A stretch of DNA of 13,145 bases from an uncultured Actinomycetes bacterium (GCA_937927725.1 CALBSE010000070.1:1-13145), one strand, 5' to 3'. Numbered from the stretch's first letter, positions 1 to 7,861 are shown. The notes: generated by a model not told the origin, from the sequence alone. Translations and numbers: made by a program.

Positions 1-2923
1 CGGCAACGAGTTGATCGCGAGCGCCGCGTGATTGACCGCCGTGATAGCAGCCAACGGGTGTGCCGAAACGTGTCGAGAGATGCTCGGCAAGTTTCTGACC
101 CCACTCGGCAAAGTGGGTGAAGACCAATGCTCGTTCACCGGCGGCATAGACCTGCTCGATGATTTCCTCAAGGCGGGCAAGTTTTCCGGAGCGACCGTCG
201 AGTGGGCCATCGTCGTGACGGTAGGCAACCGGGTGATTGCAGATCTGCTTGAGCGCAGTGATCGCAGCGAGAATTCGGCCGTTGCGATTATCGGCACCTG
301 ATTCGAGTGCAGCGCCGGTAACAAGGCTGTCGAGCACTGCTTGGTAAAGACCAATCTGCTCGGGTGTCATCGAACAGTGATCGAGTTCGTCGATGCGATC
401 GGGAAGTTCGGCAGCAATTGCAGGTTCGGACTTTGTGCGACGGAACACGAGGATTCCGTTGAGCGCGCGCAACGCGGTTTCGCCCTGATCGCGTCCGGTT
501 GTTCCTGTTGCAGAAAGTTGCGCAATGAAGTGAGGACGAGGGCCAACGAGACCAGGGTTGGTGAAATCGAGGATGGCCCAGAGATCGCCAAGCCCGTTTT
601 CGATCGGCGTACCCGTGAGTGCGAGCCTTGACGATGCATTGAGACGACGCAGTTGCTGGGCGGTTTCATTGGCAGGGTTCTTGATCGCCTGCGCTTCGTC
701 GAGAACGATTCGACCCCACGAGATTTTCTCGAGTGCTTCGATGTCACGAACTGCGGTGCCGTAAGTGGTGATGACGACATCGGCACGTTCAACTTCGGCG
801 GCGATCTCTTTGTGATCAGCGCGACCAGCACCGTGATGCACGACCACCGAAAGTTCGGGGGTGAAACGGCGTGCTTCGGAGGCCCAGTTGCCAACGACGG
901 CGGGCGGCGCAATGACGAGTGATGGTGCGTCACCAATGCTGTCGACAAGGTGAGCGAGGATCGTTGGTGTCTTGCCTAGACCCATGTCGAGTGCGAGACA
1001 GCCGCCGAGGCTGGTGGTGTCCAGAAACTTGAGCCACGCAAGTGCGTCGGCCTGATAACTGCGCAGTTCGCCTTTGAACCCTTCAGGGTTCGACGCAGGA
1101 GCGAGCGACGCAGTGGAAGCCTTGGCCATGAGATCGGCAGCCCAACCGGAACCGTCGATTGTGACCCCGCCAGCAAGGGGCGAGCCATCGAGACCAAGTG
1201 CTTGGCGCAACATTTCCGCGCCGGTCATTTGTGGTTTCTTGGCGCGTTCAGCGAGTGCTTCAGCAGCAGCGGCAAGATCGGCGTGATCGAGTGCGACCCA
1301 GCGACCGTTTGCACGAACAAGCGGACGTGCTTCCTTTGCCAAGCGCGCGATGTCGGCAGCCGTGAGTTCGATGCCGTCGAAAACTGCGGTCCAACTCACA
1401 TTCGCGAGTTGATGCGCACCGACAGAAGTTTCGCCGTTGGATTCAGCGAAGATTCGAAGTGAGGGTGTGGGCTTACGACGCGACAACGCAGGCACACGCA
1501 TTTCAAAACCGGCATCAGCAAGAACGAGACCGATTTTAGACATCAGTTCCCATGCTTCTTCTTGGCTAAGAACAACTTCACCGCGACGAAGACTGCCTGG
1601 ACGAAGGAGCGGCGGGTAGAGCCGTTCAAGGCGAACAAGATTGCCTTCGAGTTCGCGACGCTGGTTTCCTGCATTGACGAGAGCGACTTCGACGGGAACG
1701 AGTTGTTCGCCCTTTGCCGGCGCAAACACCGCGAGATGCCAGGCATCACCCGAGTCGGGCGGGTCGAGTTGAACGATGAGAGGCCGGTAGTTACGCGACA
1801 TGACCGGCGTTGCCCAACGTTCGAGAGCATTGGTGAGTTCACCGGCAATCCCGGCAGGAACTTCGAAGGCAGTTCCGTCGAGGCGGGAAAGGAAGGATTC
1901 GGCTGCTGCTGCGATGGTCTTGGGGTCGTCGGGAGCGGCTGGAACTTCGACACGACGAGCGGCATCGTGACAAATGACGTCGACAACCTCGGCGAGAACG
2001 GAACGTGCCATGGTTCCGCCATCGACCGAGGGCGACAGTGCAGCCACAGCGCCAGGCATTGCATCGCCGATGACACGAAGGCGATCGGCATCGATAAGCG
2101 CCGGTTGCCACGTAACACCGAAAGCGCTGCGGTTTTGATTGCGACGGCCAGTGCGTGAACGTCGAAGTGTGGGGATCATTGCGCCGCGGGCAGCAAGTGA
2201 CACGGCCCATGCAGCAACGATGGAGAGCCATCGTGCTGATGGCCCAATTTCATCTTCGGGTGGATCAGAAGAAAGAGCGAGCAACCAGCCAAGAACATCG
2301 CTGGTGTTCGCTTCGAGAGCCACGGTCTTTTCTCCGGACGGAAGCGTGACGGGTGAACGACCACCCCACATCTCGGGTGCGTCGGTTGCGGCAAGAACTG
2401 TTCGCAACTGTTCGACAGTGGTTGGGGGAGCTTCGGGGCCGCCGAGCCACGCAACAAGTCGGCCATTTGCCCATGAAAGTTGAAGGGCATTGACGCCAAC
2501 AGCGAGCTCACCCGGTTCGGGTTCGATTCCTAAGAGCCGATCGAGCGCAAGTTCGAGTTTGCGCTGTTCGTTATCGAGGTCGGCGATGACCTGTTGATCG
2601 TCGGGTTGACGACGAGCGCGCAGGCGGTCAAGAGCTTCGTCGGTGTCATTGAGTCGTTCGATAAGAACGCGCTGCCACGCTGCTTTATTGGCATCGAGGA
2701 TGGAGAGGTCTTCTGCGGATGCTTCGCCCCAAGCTGCTGCTTCAACCATTGTCTCGAATAGCGCGCCGTGAACATCGATGCTGGGCACGACAGGGCGCGC
2801 ATCATCGACTTCGGTCGTCTCGATCGGTTCGATCTCGTTGTCTTCGGGCACAAAGGTCCTTGGTGGTTTCGCGCAGCCACAGTTCGTTGCGACTGCTCGT
2901 GGTGCCATTTCCCCGGTTGGCAC
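1..2923 (-). CDS. SNF2-family DEAD/DEAH-box helicase (C-terminus beyond window edge)
   Basis: Swi2/Snf2-type ATPase that is expected to translocate on double-stranded DNA and remodel protein-DNA complexes in the cytoplasm; the bacterial members are poorly characterised. The frame is open from 2923 to the left edge (about 974 residues). Residues 1-55 are low-complexity and about 55-120 look like a charged coiled coil. About 125-600 resemble the SNF2 helicase-associated N-terminal region. The ATPase core follows: Walker A DMGLGKT (~646-652), LDEAQ Walker B (~741-745), LTGTPIEN motif III (~769-776), then the start of the second RecA lobe (LVFTHFAEWG, ~925). The last motifs (the usual QAxxRxHRIGQ region) lie outside the window. 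The GTG start at 2923 is chosen because GGAGG sits 7 bases upstream of it and an in-frame stop lies at 2927-2929. ATG at 2908 is the alternative but has a poorly spaced ribosome binding site. No frameshift was seen on reading the whole frame. Confidence 0.95.
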   Translation of the reverse strand, partial: MPTGEMAPRAVATNCGCAKPPRTFVPEDNEIEPIETTEVDDARPVVPSIDVHGALFETMVEAAAWGEASAEDLSILDANKAAWQRVLIERLNDTDEALDRLRARRQPDDQQVIADLDNEQRKLELALDRLLGIEPEPGELAVGVNALQLSWANGRLVAWLGGPEAPPTTVEQLRTVLAATDAPEMWGGRSPVTLPSGEKTVALEANTSDVLGWLLALSSDPPEDEIGPSARWLSIVAAWAVSLAARGAMIPTLRRSRTGRRNQNRSAFGVTWQPALIDADRLRVIGDAMPGAVAALSPSVDGGTMARSVLAEVVDVICHDAARRVEVPAAPDDPKTIAAAAESFLSRLDGTAFEVPAGIAGELTNALERWATPVMSRNYRPLIVQLDPPDSGDAWHLAVFAPAKGEQLVPVEVALVNAGNQRRELEGNLVRLERLYPPLLRPGSLRRGEVVLSQEEAWELMSKIGLVLADAGFEMRVPALSRRKPTPSLRIFAESNGETSVGAHQLANVSWTAVFDGIELTAADIARLAKEARPLVRANGRWVALDHADLAAAAEALAERAKKPQMTGAEMLRQALGLDGSPLAGGVTIDGSGWAADLMAKASTASLAPASNPEGFKGELRSYQADALAWLKFLDTTSLGGCLALDMGLGKTPTILAHLVDSIGDAPSLVIAPPAVVGNWASEARRFTPELSVVVHHGAGRADHKEIAAEVERADVVITTYGTAVRDIEALEKISWGRIVLDEAQAIKNPANETAQQLRRLNASSRLALTGTPIENGLGDLWAILDFTNPGLVGPRPHFIAQLSATGTTGRDQGETALRALNGILVFRRTKSEPAIAAELPDRIDELDHCSMTPEQIGLYQAVLDSLVTGAALESGADNRNGRILAAITALKQICNHPVAYRHDDGPLDGRSGKLARLEEIIEQVYAAGERALVFTHFAEWGQKLAEHLSTRFGTPVGCYHGGQSRGARDQLVA

Positions 2924-2930
2924 CGGTCAT

Positions 2931-2935
2931 CCTCC
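2931..2935 (-). promoter_or_regulatory. Ribosome binding site deciding the helicase start
   Basis: On the minus strand GGAGG is followed by a 7-base spacer and then GTG at 2923. This favours the GTG over the ATG at 2908 as the start of the SNF2 helicase. Confidence 0.6.
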
Positions 2936-3110
2936 GCAACGCTCCGCCCCTCACCCACGAGGAGATCGGCCGCTGCGTGCCGTACGGCTCCGGACAGAAT
3001 GGGGAGGTCCAGAGCGATGAAGAATTCTGCTGGCCTGTCGTGACCACCAGGTGTCTTCATCCGCCCGGTCGGGCTGCGAACGCTTCTCCGCGACCCAGAT
3101 CGGTCTTCTC

Positions 3111-3141
3111 ACCCTATCGGCACGAGCGGCGATTGGGGCAA
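3111..3141 (-). promoter_or_regulatory. Weak candidate promoter for the SNF2 helicase
   Basis: On the minus strand TTGCCC (3136-3141) is followed after 19 bases by TAGGGT (3111-3116), which fits the actinobacterial TANNNT -10 form. The spacing is long and the -35 matches only four of six bases. If used, the helicase mRNA would have a leader of about 180 nt. This is a pattern match only. Confidence 0.2.
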
Positions 3142-3159
3142 TTGGTCAACTGGTTTCGG

Positions 3160-4224
3160 TCAGGCACCGAGATCTGGGGTCACGGTGACTTCGCTGGCTT
3201 TGACCGATGCCCAAATGGTGTCGCCAACGGTGAGGGCGAGGGCTTCGGCCCCGGCAGGTGTGAGTTCGGCGAGCAACGGAATTGGGCCAGTGAGGCGAGC
3301 GCGAACGCGCTCAGGATGTCGGTCGATGTCGGTGACCGTCATCGACCAGGCATTGCGCGCACTGCCTTCGGGCTCGGCGCGATGGAGGCTGACTGAAGCG
3401 GGCCGAATCGAGGCAACGGATAGGCCCGAGGGGGAATCGGCTGGCACGACCAGTCGTGCTCCCGATGGCGTGGTGAGTGCGCCATCCCGAACCTCGCCGC
3501 GTACAAGTGAGAGTCCCACCATGTCAGCGATATGGCGAGACCGTGGATGGCTTGCCACATCGTCGAGTGCGCCGCTCTGAACAATGCGGCCTTCCTCAAG
3601 CACGATGACCCTGTCAGCAAGTGCGAATGCGTCGAGAGGGTCATGAGTGACGAGAAGCGTTGTCACTGGTCGCTGTTGGCGAAGGCGTAGCAGGTCGCGT
3701 CGAATCTCGGCCTTGGCACGTATATCAAGCGCAGAGGTCGGTTCATCGAGAAGCAAAAGGTTGGGATTCGTCGCGAGTGCTCGGGCGAGTGCAACGCGCT
3801 GGGCTTGTCCGCCGGAAAGACTTGTTGGGCGGCGCTGGGCGAATTGGTCGAGTGAAAATCGCTGGAGCCATTCGGCGGCATTTGCTCGAGCGACGTTTCG
3901 TTTTGCACCGCGAGCTCGAAGTCCGAAGGCAACATTTTCAAGCACTGAAAGATTGTCGAACAATTCGCTGCTCTGGAACATCACGCCGATTTGTCGACGT
4001 TCCGGCATCAAAAATATGGAGTGTTCTGTGTCGTCAACAACGACGTCGTGAATCTTGATGACACCACGATCAATCGCTTGAAGTCCCGAAAGCGCGCGCA
4101 GGAGTGTCGACTTCCCCGAACCATTGGGGCCAAGAACGGCGAGAACTTCGCCTTCAGCGAGTTTCAACTCGACCTCGAGAGAAAACTCAGCGAGTTGGAT
4201 TTGAACGTTCGCATCGATGCTCAC
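3160..4224 (-). CDS. modC: Molybdate ABC transporter ATP-binding protein ModC
   Basis: Cytoplasmic ATPase that powers molybdate (possibly tungstate) import through ModB. From the GTG at 4224 the protein is 354 residues, the normal ModC size. Visible motifs are Walker A GPNGSGKST (32-40), Q-loop Q84, signature SLSGGQ (~135-140), Walker B LLLLDEP (~156-162), D-loop SALD (~164-167) and the switch histidine in LVTHD (~194). A C-terminal TOBE/Mop-like region (~240-354, with IRPASVSL and a GDTIWASVKASEV-type end) is typical of ModC and can bind the oxyanion. The frame is open upstream to ATG 4260, but the GTG overlaps the modB stop as GTGA and has GAGAAG six bases upstream, so the coupled GTG start is preferred. 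It is the last gene of the modABC operon. Specificity for molybdate rests on the operon as a whole. Confidence 0.93.
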   Translation of the reverse strand: MSIDANVQIQLAEFSLEVELKLAEGEVLAVLGPNGSGKSTLLRALSGLQAIDRGVIKIHDVVVDDTEHSIFLMPERRQIGVMFQSSELFDNLSVLENVAFGLRARGAKRNVARANAAEWLQRFSLDQFAQRRPTSLSGGQAQRVALARALATNPNLLLLDEPTSALDIRAKAEIRRDLLRLRQQRPVTTLLVTHDPLDAFALADRVIVLEEGRIVQSGALDDVASHPRSRHIADMVGLSLVRGEVRDGALTTPSGARLVVPADSPSGLSVASIRPASVSLHRAEPEGSARNAWSMTVTDIDRHPERVRARLTGPIPLLAELTPAGAEALALTVGDTIWASVKASEVTVTPDLGA

Positions 4225-5060
4225 CGGGAACTTCTCATCTCTGCAGAACCGCCGAGCCACTGATCGCGGAGGCTGAGAAGAACACCAAAGGAAATCCCGA
4301 TCATCACGACACTCAGCACGAGTGCTTGCCCGGGATTCGATTCAAGTGCGAGATAGACCGAAAGCGGCATTGTTTGTGTTCGCCCGGGGAAGTTGCCAGC
4401 GAACGTGATGGTGGCGCCGAATTCACCAAGTGCGCGGGCCCACGCAAGTACTGCTCCTGCAATGAGTGCTGGTCGTATCGCAGGCAATGTCACTCGGCGG
4501 AAGGCATACCAACGCGAGGCTCCGAGTGTGCGAGCTGCATCCTCGGATCGGTTATCAAGGCCGCGTAATGCTGCTTCCACGGTGAGGACCAGGAACGGCA
4601 TTGCAATGAACGTCTGCGCAAGAACAACGCCTGCGGTGCTGAATGGGAGTCGGAGTCCAAACCATTCAAAGAGCGACTCGCCAAGTAGGCCTCGACGGCC
4701 ATACGCAGCGAAGAGCGCAACTCCTCCAACAACGGGAGGGAGAACTAGCGAAAGTAGACAAAGGGCGCGCACGATTCGGCGGCCGGGAAAGCCATAACGA
4801 GCGAGCACCCACGCAAGCGGTACGCCAAAGGCGATTGATAGGGCGGTTGCCCAGAGTGAGGTTGTGACGGAGAGTCGTAGTGCGGTGAGGGATGACTGCG
4901 TCGTGAGAAGTGACCACGCATCGGTCCACGGAACTCGCCACAAGAGACCGAGAAAAGGCAGTGCGAAAAAAGCGATCGCTACTGCTGCAATTGCGATGAT
5001 TGCGGCAGGCGGCCGTTGTAATGCGACCGCTCGGCGTCGATTTCTCTGTTGGCGGGTCAT
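4221..5060 (-). CDS. modB: Molybdate ABC transporter permease ModB
   Basis: Integral-membrane channel subunit of the molybdate importer, 279 residues from the ATG at 5060. Several hydrophobic segments are evident (residues ~18-42, 62-88, 100-120, 142-165, 198-212 and 246-265). The cytoplasmic coupling (EAA) loop reads EDAARTLGASRWYAF...LPAIRPA at about 173-198. The stretch ARALGEFGATITFAGN (~208-223) is a strong ModB/CysT-type hallmark. The ATG overlaps the modA stop as ATGA, which points to translational coupling; no good Shine-Dalgarno precedes it. The frame is open 22 codons further upstream, but that would overlap modA and add a cysteine- and arginine-rich start unlike the family. Confidence 0.92.
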   Translation of the reverse strand: MTRQQRNRRRAVALQRPPAAIIAIAAVAIAFFALPFLGLLWRVPWTDAWSLLTTQSSLTALRLSVTTSLWATALSIAFGVPLAWVLARYGFPGRRIVRALCLLSLVLPPVVGGVALFAAYGRRGLLGESLFEWFGLRLPFSTAGVVLAQTFIAMPFLVLTVEAALRGLDNRSEDAARTLGASRWYAFRRVTLPAIRPALIAGAVLAWARALGEFGATITFAGNFPGRTQTMPLSVYLALESNPGQALVLSVVMIGISFGVLLSLRDQWLGGSAEMRSSR

Positions 5061-5881
5061 GGGGCTTTGAATCCGTAGCTTTGAAGGATTGCTTGTCCGT
5101 TTGCGCCAGCAACAAACGCGATCCATGCGGCAGCAGCTTCAGTGTGTGTTGATGTTGCGATCGGCGCAATCGGATACTTCGCAGTCACATTGATTTCAGC
5201 CGGTATGGGAACACCATCAGCTGCGCCGTTTGTTGCGGTGATATCGGTTGCATACACAATCCCGGCGTCGGCCTCGCCAGAAGTCACTTTGGTGACAATT
5301 CCCTTTACGTCGGGCTCGAGGCTTGCTGGTTTTACCGTTACTCCAGCTTTTTGAAGAACTTGAGCGCCGTACTTTCCTATAGGAACTTCAGAAGCGCACG
5401 TGACGTAGATTAGCCCAGACCTTGAGAGGTCAGAGAGCACGGAGATTTTCGTCGGGTTGCCTTTACGAACGATAATTTCGAGTGAATTCGTTGCGAAGAG
5501 CGTTGGTTGATCGCTGAGCAATCGAGCGTCGGAAACCTTGGCCATGTTTGCTTCATCGGCGGAAGCGAAGACATCAACTGGTGCACCATCTTTGATCTGC
5601 TGAGCAAGCGTTGACGATGCTCCGAAGTTCACGGTGACAGTGACGTCAGGGTAGGCGAGTTCAAAAGCTGCCTTGATGTCAGTAAACGCAGCTTGTAGCG
5701 AAGCCGCAGCAGAAACAGTCAGTGGACCCGAGAGATTTCCCCCTGGAGTTGTTGACGTTGAGGCTGGTTGCGACGAACTGCAGGCCGCCGCGATAGGGCC
5801 GATGAGCGCAAGGAACGAGACCGCCATGGCAACGGTGCGAAGACGATGAACTCGCCGAGAGCCGGGTCGAGGAGAGGGCAC
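5057..5881 (-). CDS. modA: Molybdate-binding lipoprotein ModA
   Basis: Substrate-binding protein, 274 residues, that captures molybdate or tungstate outside the membrane and delivers it to ModB. The N-terminus has a basic region (R9-R15), a hydrophobic core (A18-I30) and a lipobox ending AAAC at Cys34, so it is probably a lipid-anchored exported protein. The mature part starts with a Ser/Thr-rich tether (to ~50) followed by LTVSAAASLQAAFTDI, then FGASSTLAQQI, GAPVDVFASAD and later ADAGIVYATD. All of these are typical ModA motifs, including the Ser residues that hold the oxyanion. The start is GTG at 5881; an in-frame TAG at 5906-5908 limits the choice and no ATG lies upstream. It is the first gene of the operon, with a palindrome immediately upstream. 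Confidence 0.93.
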   Translation of the reverse strand: MPSPRPGSRRVHRLRTVAMAVSFLALIGPIAAACSSSQPASTSTTPGGNLSGPLTVSAAASLQAAFTDIKAAFELAYPDVTVTVNFGASSTLAQQIKDGAPVDVFASADEANMAKVSDARLLSDQPTLFATNSLEIIVRKGNPTKISVLSDLSRSGLIYVTCASEVPIGKYGAQVLQKAGVTVKPASLEPDVKGIVTKVTSGEADAGIVYATDITATNGAADGVPIPAEINVTAKYPIAPIATSTHTEAAAAWIAFVAGANGQAILQSYGFKAP

Positions 5882-5885
5882 CCAC

Positions 5886-5924
5886 CAACAGTAGTCAGAT
5901 CCTGACTACTTACCTCAACTGTTG
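5886..5924. repeat. Second, outer inverted repeat in the modA/regulator intergenic region
   Basis: CAACAGT (5886-5892) is the exact reverse complement of ACTGTTG (5918-5924). It partly overlaps the 9+9 palindrome but is not centred on it (centres 5905 and 5900). It could mark a second pair of regulator half-sites or be coincidence. Confidence 0.3.
5890..5910. promoter_or_regulatory. Perfect inverted repeat, candidate operator between modA and the PadR-like gene
   Basis: AGTAGTCAG (5890-5898), spacer ATC, CTGACTACT (5902-5910): nine perfectly complementary base pairs around a 3-bp spacer. It lies 9 bp upstream of the modA GTG and 39 bp upstream of the regulator GTG, where a bound dimer would block transcription or initiation of modABC. 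It matches neither the classic PadR ATGT-N8-ACAT box nor, as I recall it, the E. coli ModE site. The likely but unproven ligand is the product of the adjacent PadR-like gene. Confidence 0.6.
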
Positions 5925-5949
5925 ACGACCTCGCCGGTACCATCGCACG

Positions 5950-6459
5950 GTGACCCGCAACGACCCCGTTCTCGCCGAGAAGGTCTGTTTGGCACTGGTC
6001 GCCGAAGGTCCGACCCACGGATGGGCAGTCTCAACCGCTCTTGCGCCTGATGGCGATATTGGTCGGATCTGGTCGTTGAGTCGTCCGCTGACGTATCGGG
6101 CCCTCGACCAACTCGCGATTGATGGCTTCATCGAAAAGATGGGTACAGCTCCTGGTGGTGGCCGAAGCCGCACGCTTCTCGATGTCACCGAACGTGGCCG
6201 CTCCGCGAATGTCGAGTGGCTTGATGCGCCGGTTGTTCTTCCAAAGGATGTTCGAACCGAACTACTGGTGAAGTTTGCACTGCGGGATCGTGCTGGTATG
6301 CCGCTCGAACCTCTCGCCCAAAACCAACGGTCTCTTTTTGCTCCGTTACTCAGCGGAGCGACGCCGCCAGCGGCTACTGACTTCGTTGCACTGTGGCGCA
6401 GCGAACATCTCCTTGCGATCGATCGATTTCTTTCCTCATTTGGACAGACCAACGCATGA
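5950..6459 (+). CDS. PadR-like winged-helix transcriptional regulator
   Basis: 169-residue protein. Residues ~5-85 have the PadR winged-helix pattern: LVAEGPTHGWAVSTAL (helix and the GPTHGW turn), then LSRPLTYRALDQLAIDGFIEK (recognition helix), a basic wing GGGRSRTLLDVTERGR, and a C-terminal helical part (95-169) expected to dimerise. The GTG at 5950 is the only sensible start before the in-frame TGA at 5923-5925. No clear Shine-Dalgarno is present, so a short or leaderless transcript is possible. It is divergent from modABC across 68 bp with a palindrome, and its stop overlaps the start of the MFS gene (ATGA). It therefore probably regulates the MFS pump, the mod operon or itself. The effector is unknown; it is not a ModE (no LysR-type HTH, no Mop domains). 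Confidence 0.8.
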   Translation: MTRNDPVLAEKVCLALVAEGPTHGWAVSTALAPDGDIGRIWSLSRPLTYRALDQLAIDGFIEKMGTAPGGGRSRTLLDVTERGRSANVEWLDAPVVLPKDVRTELLVKFALRDRAGMPLEPLAQNQRSLFAPLLSGATPPAATDFVALWRSEHLLAIDRFLSSFGQTNA

Positions 6460-7775
6460 GTCCGAAACCGGGGGGCTTCGCTGCGTTGCGTCATCGCAAC
6501 TTTCGTCTGTATTTGATGGGCCAAGGTCTGTCGCAAGCAGGCACGTGGATGCAAACGGTTGCGATGGGTTGGCTCGTTCTGAAAGTAACGGGCAGTGGTG
6601 GAATGCTCGGCCTCGTCAGCGCCGCACAGTTCACACCAACGCTTCTCTTTGGCGCTTTTGCAGGAACCCTTGCTGACCGTCACAGCCGTTGGCACATGCT
6701 GCAGATCACGCAAATTCTCGCCGCCTCTATTGCGATGGCGCTTGGAATCATGGTTGTCACCGACACCATTGCTGTCTGGAGTTTGTTTGTTCTCGCCGCC
6801 GCATTTGGAACGGTAAATGCATTCGACATGCCAATTCGTTCCTCGTTTGTTTATGAACTCGTTGGACCGGATGACATCACGAGCGCGGTTGGTATCGGAA
6901 GTACGACCAACAACGTTGCTCGAATTTTCGGTCCTGCTGCCGCTGGCGTTCTTATTGCCGCGTTTGGACTCGCAGTTCCGTTCATGGTCAATGGCGTCAG
7001 CTTTCTCGCCATCACCGTCGCGCTGCTGCTCATGCGTCGTTCCGAATTCGTACCGAAGGCACCGGTCAAGCGTGAGAAGGGACAAATTCGCGAAGGAATC
7101 AAAGTTGTCTGGGCCGACTCGCGACTTCGAACGCCAATGCTTATGACAGTTGTTATCGGCATGCTCGCCTATGAAAACCAGATCTCCTTACCGCTGTTCG
7201 CGAAGTTCACTTTCCATCGCGAAGCAACTGGTTACGGCGTCCTCTCCTCGCTCATGGGTGTTGGTTCGGTGGCCGGCGGGTTGCTCATTGCGCGATTTGG
7301 AAGGGCGACGCATCGCCGATTGGGATTTGCAGCACTCTTTCTCGGAACATCAATGCTCGTTGCGGCTGTAATGCCAACGTTCTGGACGATGGCGACAGCC
7401 TTGCTTTTCGTCGGCGCGGGAAGCGTTGCGTTCATCACGATGAATTCGGCCACCCTGCAGCTCACGTCACCCGTTGCAGTCCGTGGTCGAGTCATGGCGC
7501 TCTACATCACGGCAATCATTGGCACGACTCCAGTTGGCGGTCCGATGATTGGCTGGATCGGTCAGCACGTTGATCCGCGAGCGACCTACATCACCGGTGG
7601 TCTCGCCTGTCTCATTACGGCGGGGTTCGCATGGGCCTCGTTGCAACGTTCCACCGAAGAAGCAGTCTCCGATGAGGAAGCCGAAGCCATCGAACGGTCA
7701 TCGGTGATCGCGGCCGAAACCCTTGCCGGCGACAAGGATTCCTCGTTTCCAGGCACGCTCCCTAACCCCGAATAG
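6456..7775 (+). CDS. MFS transporter (MFS_3/EntS-type exporter family)
   Basis: 439-residue inner-membrane major facilitator, about 12 hydrophobic segments. It begins FAALRHRNFRLYLMGQGLSQAGTWMQ, a start typical of the MFS_3/enterobactin-exporter-like group, and has the loop 2-3 motif GTLADRHSR (~68-76). The pattern repeats in the second half (SSLMGVGSVAGGLLIARFG). Residues ~395-439 form an acidic, hydrophilic cytoplasmic tail. The ATG at 6456 overlaps the regulator stop as ATGA, so it is co-translated with it; an upstream in-frame ATG at 6393 would bury the start in the regulator gene and lacks family similarity. The substrate cannot be read from the sequence; efflux of a small molecule is most likely. 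Confidence 0.88.
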   Translation: MSPKPGGFAALRHRNFRLYLMGQGLSQAGTWMQTVAMGWLVLKVTGSGGMLGLVSAAQFTPTLLFGAFAGTLADRHSRWHMLQITQILAASIAMALGIMVVTDTIAVWSLFVLAAAFGTVNAFDMPIRSSFVYELVGPDDITSAVGIGSTTNNVARIFGPAAAGVLIAAFGLAVPFMVNGVSFLAITVALLLMRRSEFVPKAPVKREKGQIREGIKVVWADSRLRTPMLMTVVIGMLAYENQISLPLFAKFTFHREATGYGVLSSLMGVGSVAGGLLIARFGRATHRRLGFAALFLGTSMLVAAVMPTFWTMATALLFVGAGSVAFITMNSATLQLTSPVAVRGRVMALYITAIIGTTPVGGPMIGWIGQHVDPRATYITGGLACLITAGFAWASLQRSTEEAVSDEEAEAIERSSVIAAETLAGDKDSSFPGTLPNPE

Positions 7776-7797
7776 CAGCGGCTTGGGGACCTTGGGA

Positions 7798-7823
7798 GCG
7801 GAGATGGTGTGAACCCTCTCCGC
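7798..7823 (+). terminator. Hairpin after the MFS gene
   Basis: GCGGAGA (7798-7804) pairs with TCTCCGC (7817-7823) around a 12-base loop, 22 bases past the MFS stop. It lacks a following T-run, so it could be a weak terminator or mRNA 3' end structure. Confidence 0.35.
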
Positions 7824-7829
7824 ATTGGC

Positions 7830-7835
7830 CATACT
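7830..7835 (+). promoter_or_regulatory. Candidate -10 element for carD
   Basis: CATACT matches TATAAT at four of six positions, 26 bases before the carD ATG. The -35 region at the right spacing (GTGTGA) is poor. The carD gene follows a hairpin and has its own ribosome binding site GGAAGG at 7851-7856, so an own promoter is expected near here. Confidence 0.3.
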
Positions 7836-7861
7836 TGTGGACCGGTTTCAGGAAGGCATTC

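Larger units (their letters stand above)
2924..3159. other. Non-coding stretch between modC and the helicase gene
   Basis: These 236 bp separate the modC stop from the helicase start. They hold a GCCCG-GT-CGGGC dyad at 3063-3074, which could be a weak hairpin after modC but has no T-run, and a weak promoter-like pair further upstream. A minus-strand frame beginning with ATG at 3060 runs through here and on into the helicase gene out of frame. It has no good ribosome binding site and no recognisable protein, so I do not call it a gene. Confidence 0.5.

Noticed and set aside
1562..2158. 198-residue plus-strand open frame
   Set aside because: Antisense to the intact SNF2 helicase frame, with no domain or ribosome binding site.
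2530..3060. 176-residue minus-strand open frame starting upstream of the helicase
   Set aside because: Most of it overlaps the helicase in another frame and has shadow-like composition; no ribosome binding site. Kept only as a low-interest leader observation.
2719..3396. 225-residue plus-strand open frame spanning the modC-helicase gap
   Set aside because: Overlaps the coding regions of both flanking minus-strand genes and has no family features.
4225..4260. Longer modC start at ATG 4260
   Set aside because: Would overlap modB by 40 bp and add residues not typical of ModC; the GTG at 4224 has the 4-bp overlap and a usable ribosome binding site.
5882..5949. Molybdenum-cofactor riboswitch upstream of modA
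   Set aside because: The intergenic region is only 68 bp, too short for that RNA, and its only clear structure is the simple palindrome.
5882..5949. Canonical PadR box (ATGT-N8-ACAT)
   Set aside because: Not present in this region; the dyad found has a different sequence.
6393..6455. Longer MFS start at ATG 6393
   Set aside because: Lies inside the regulator gene and adds a non-family N-terminus; the ATGA overlap at 6456 fits better.
5910..7085. 391-residue minus-strand open frame across the PadR-like and MFS genes
   Set aside because: Composition is arginine/serine-rich with no recognisable domain, and it lies antisense to two clear family members; it is a shadow.
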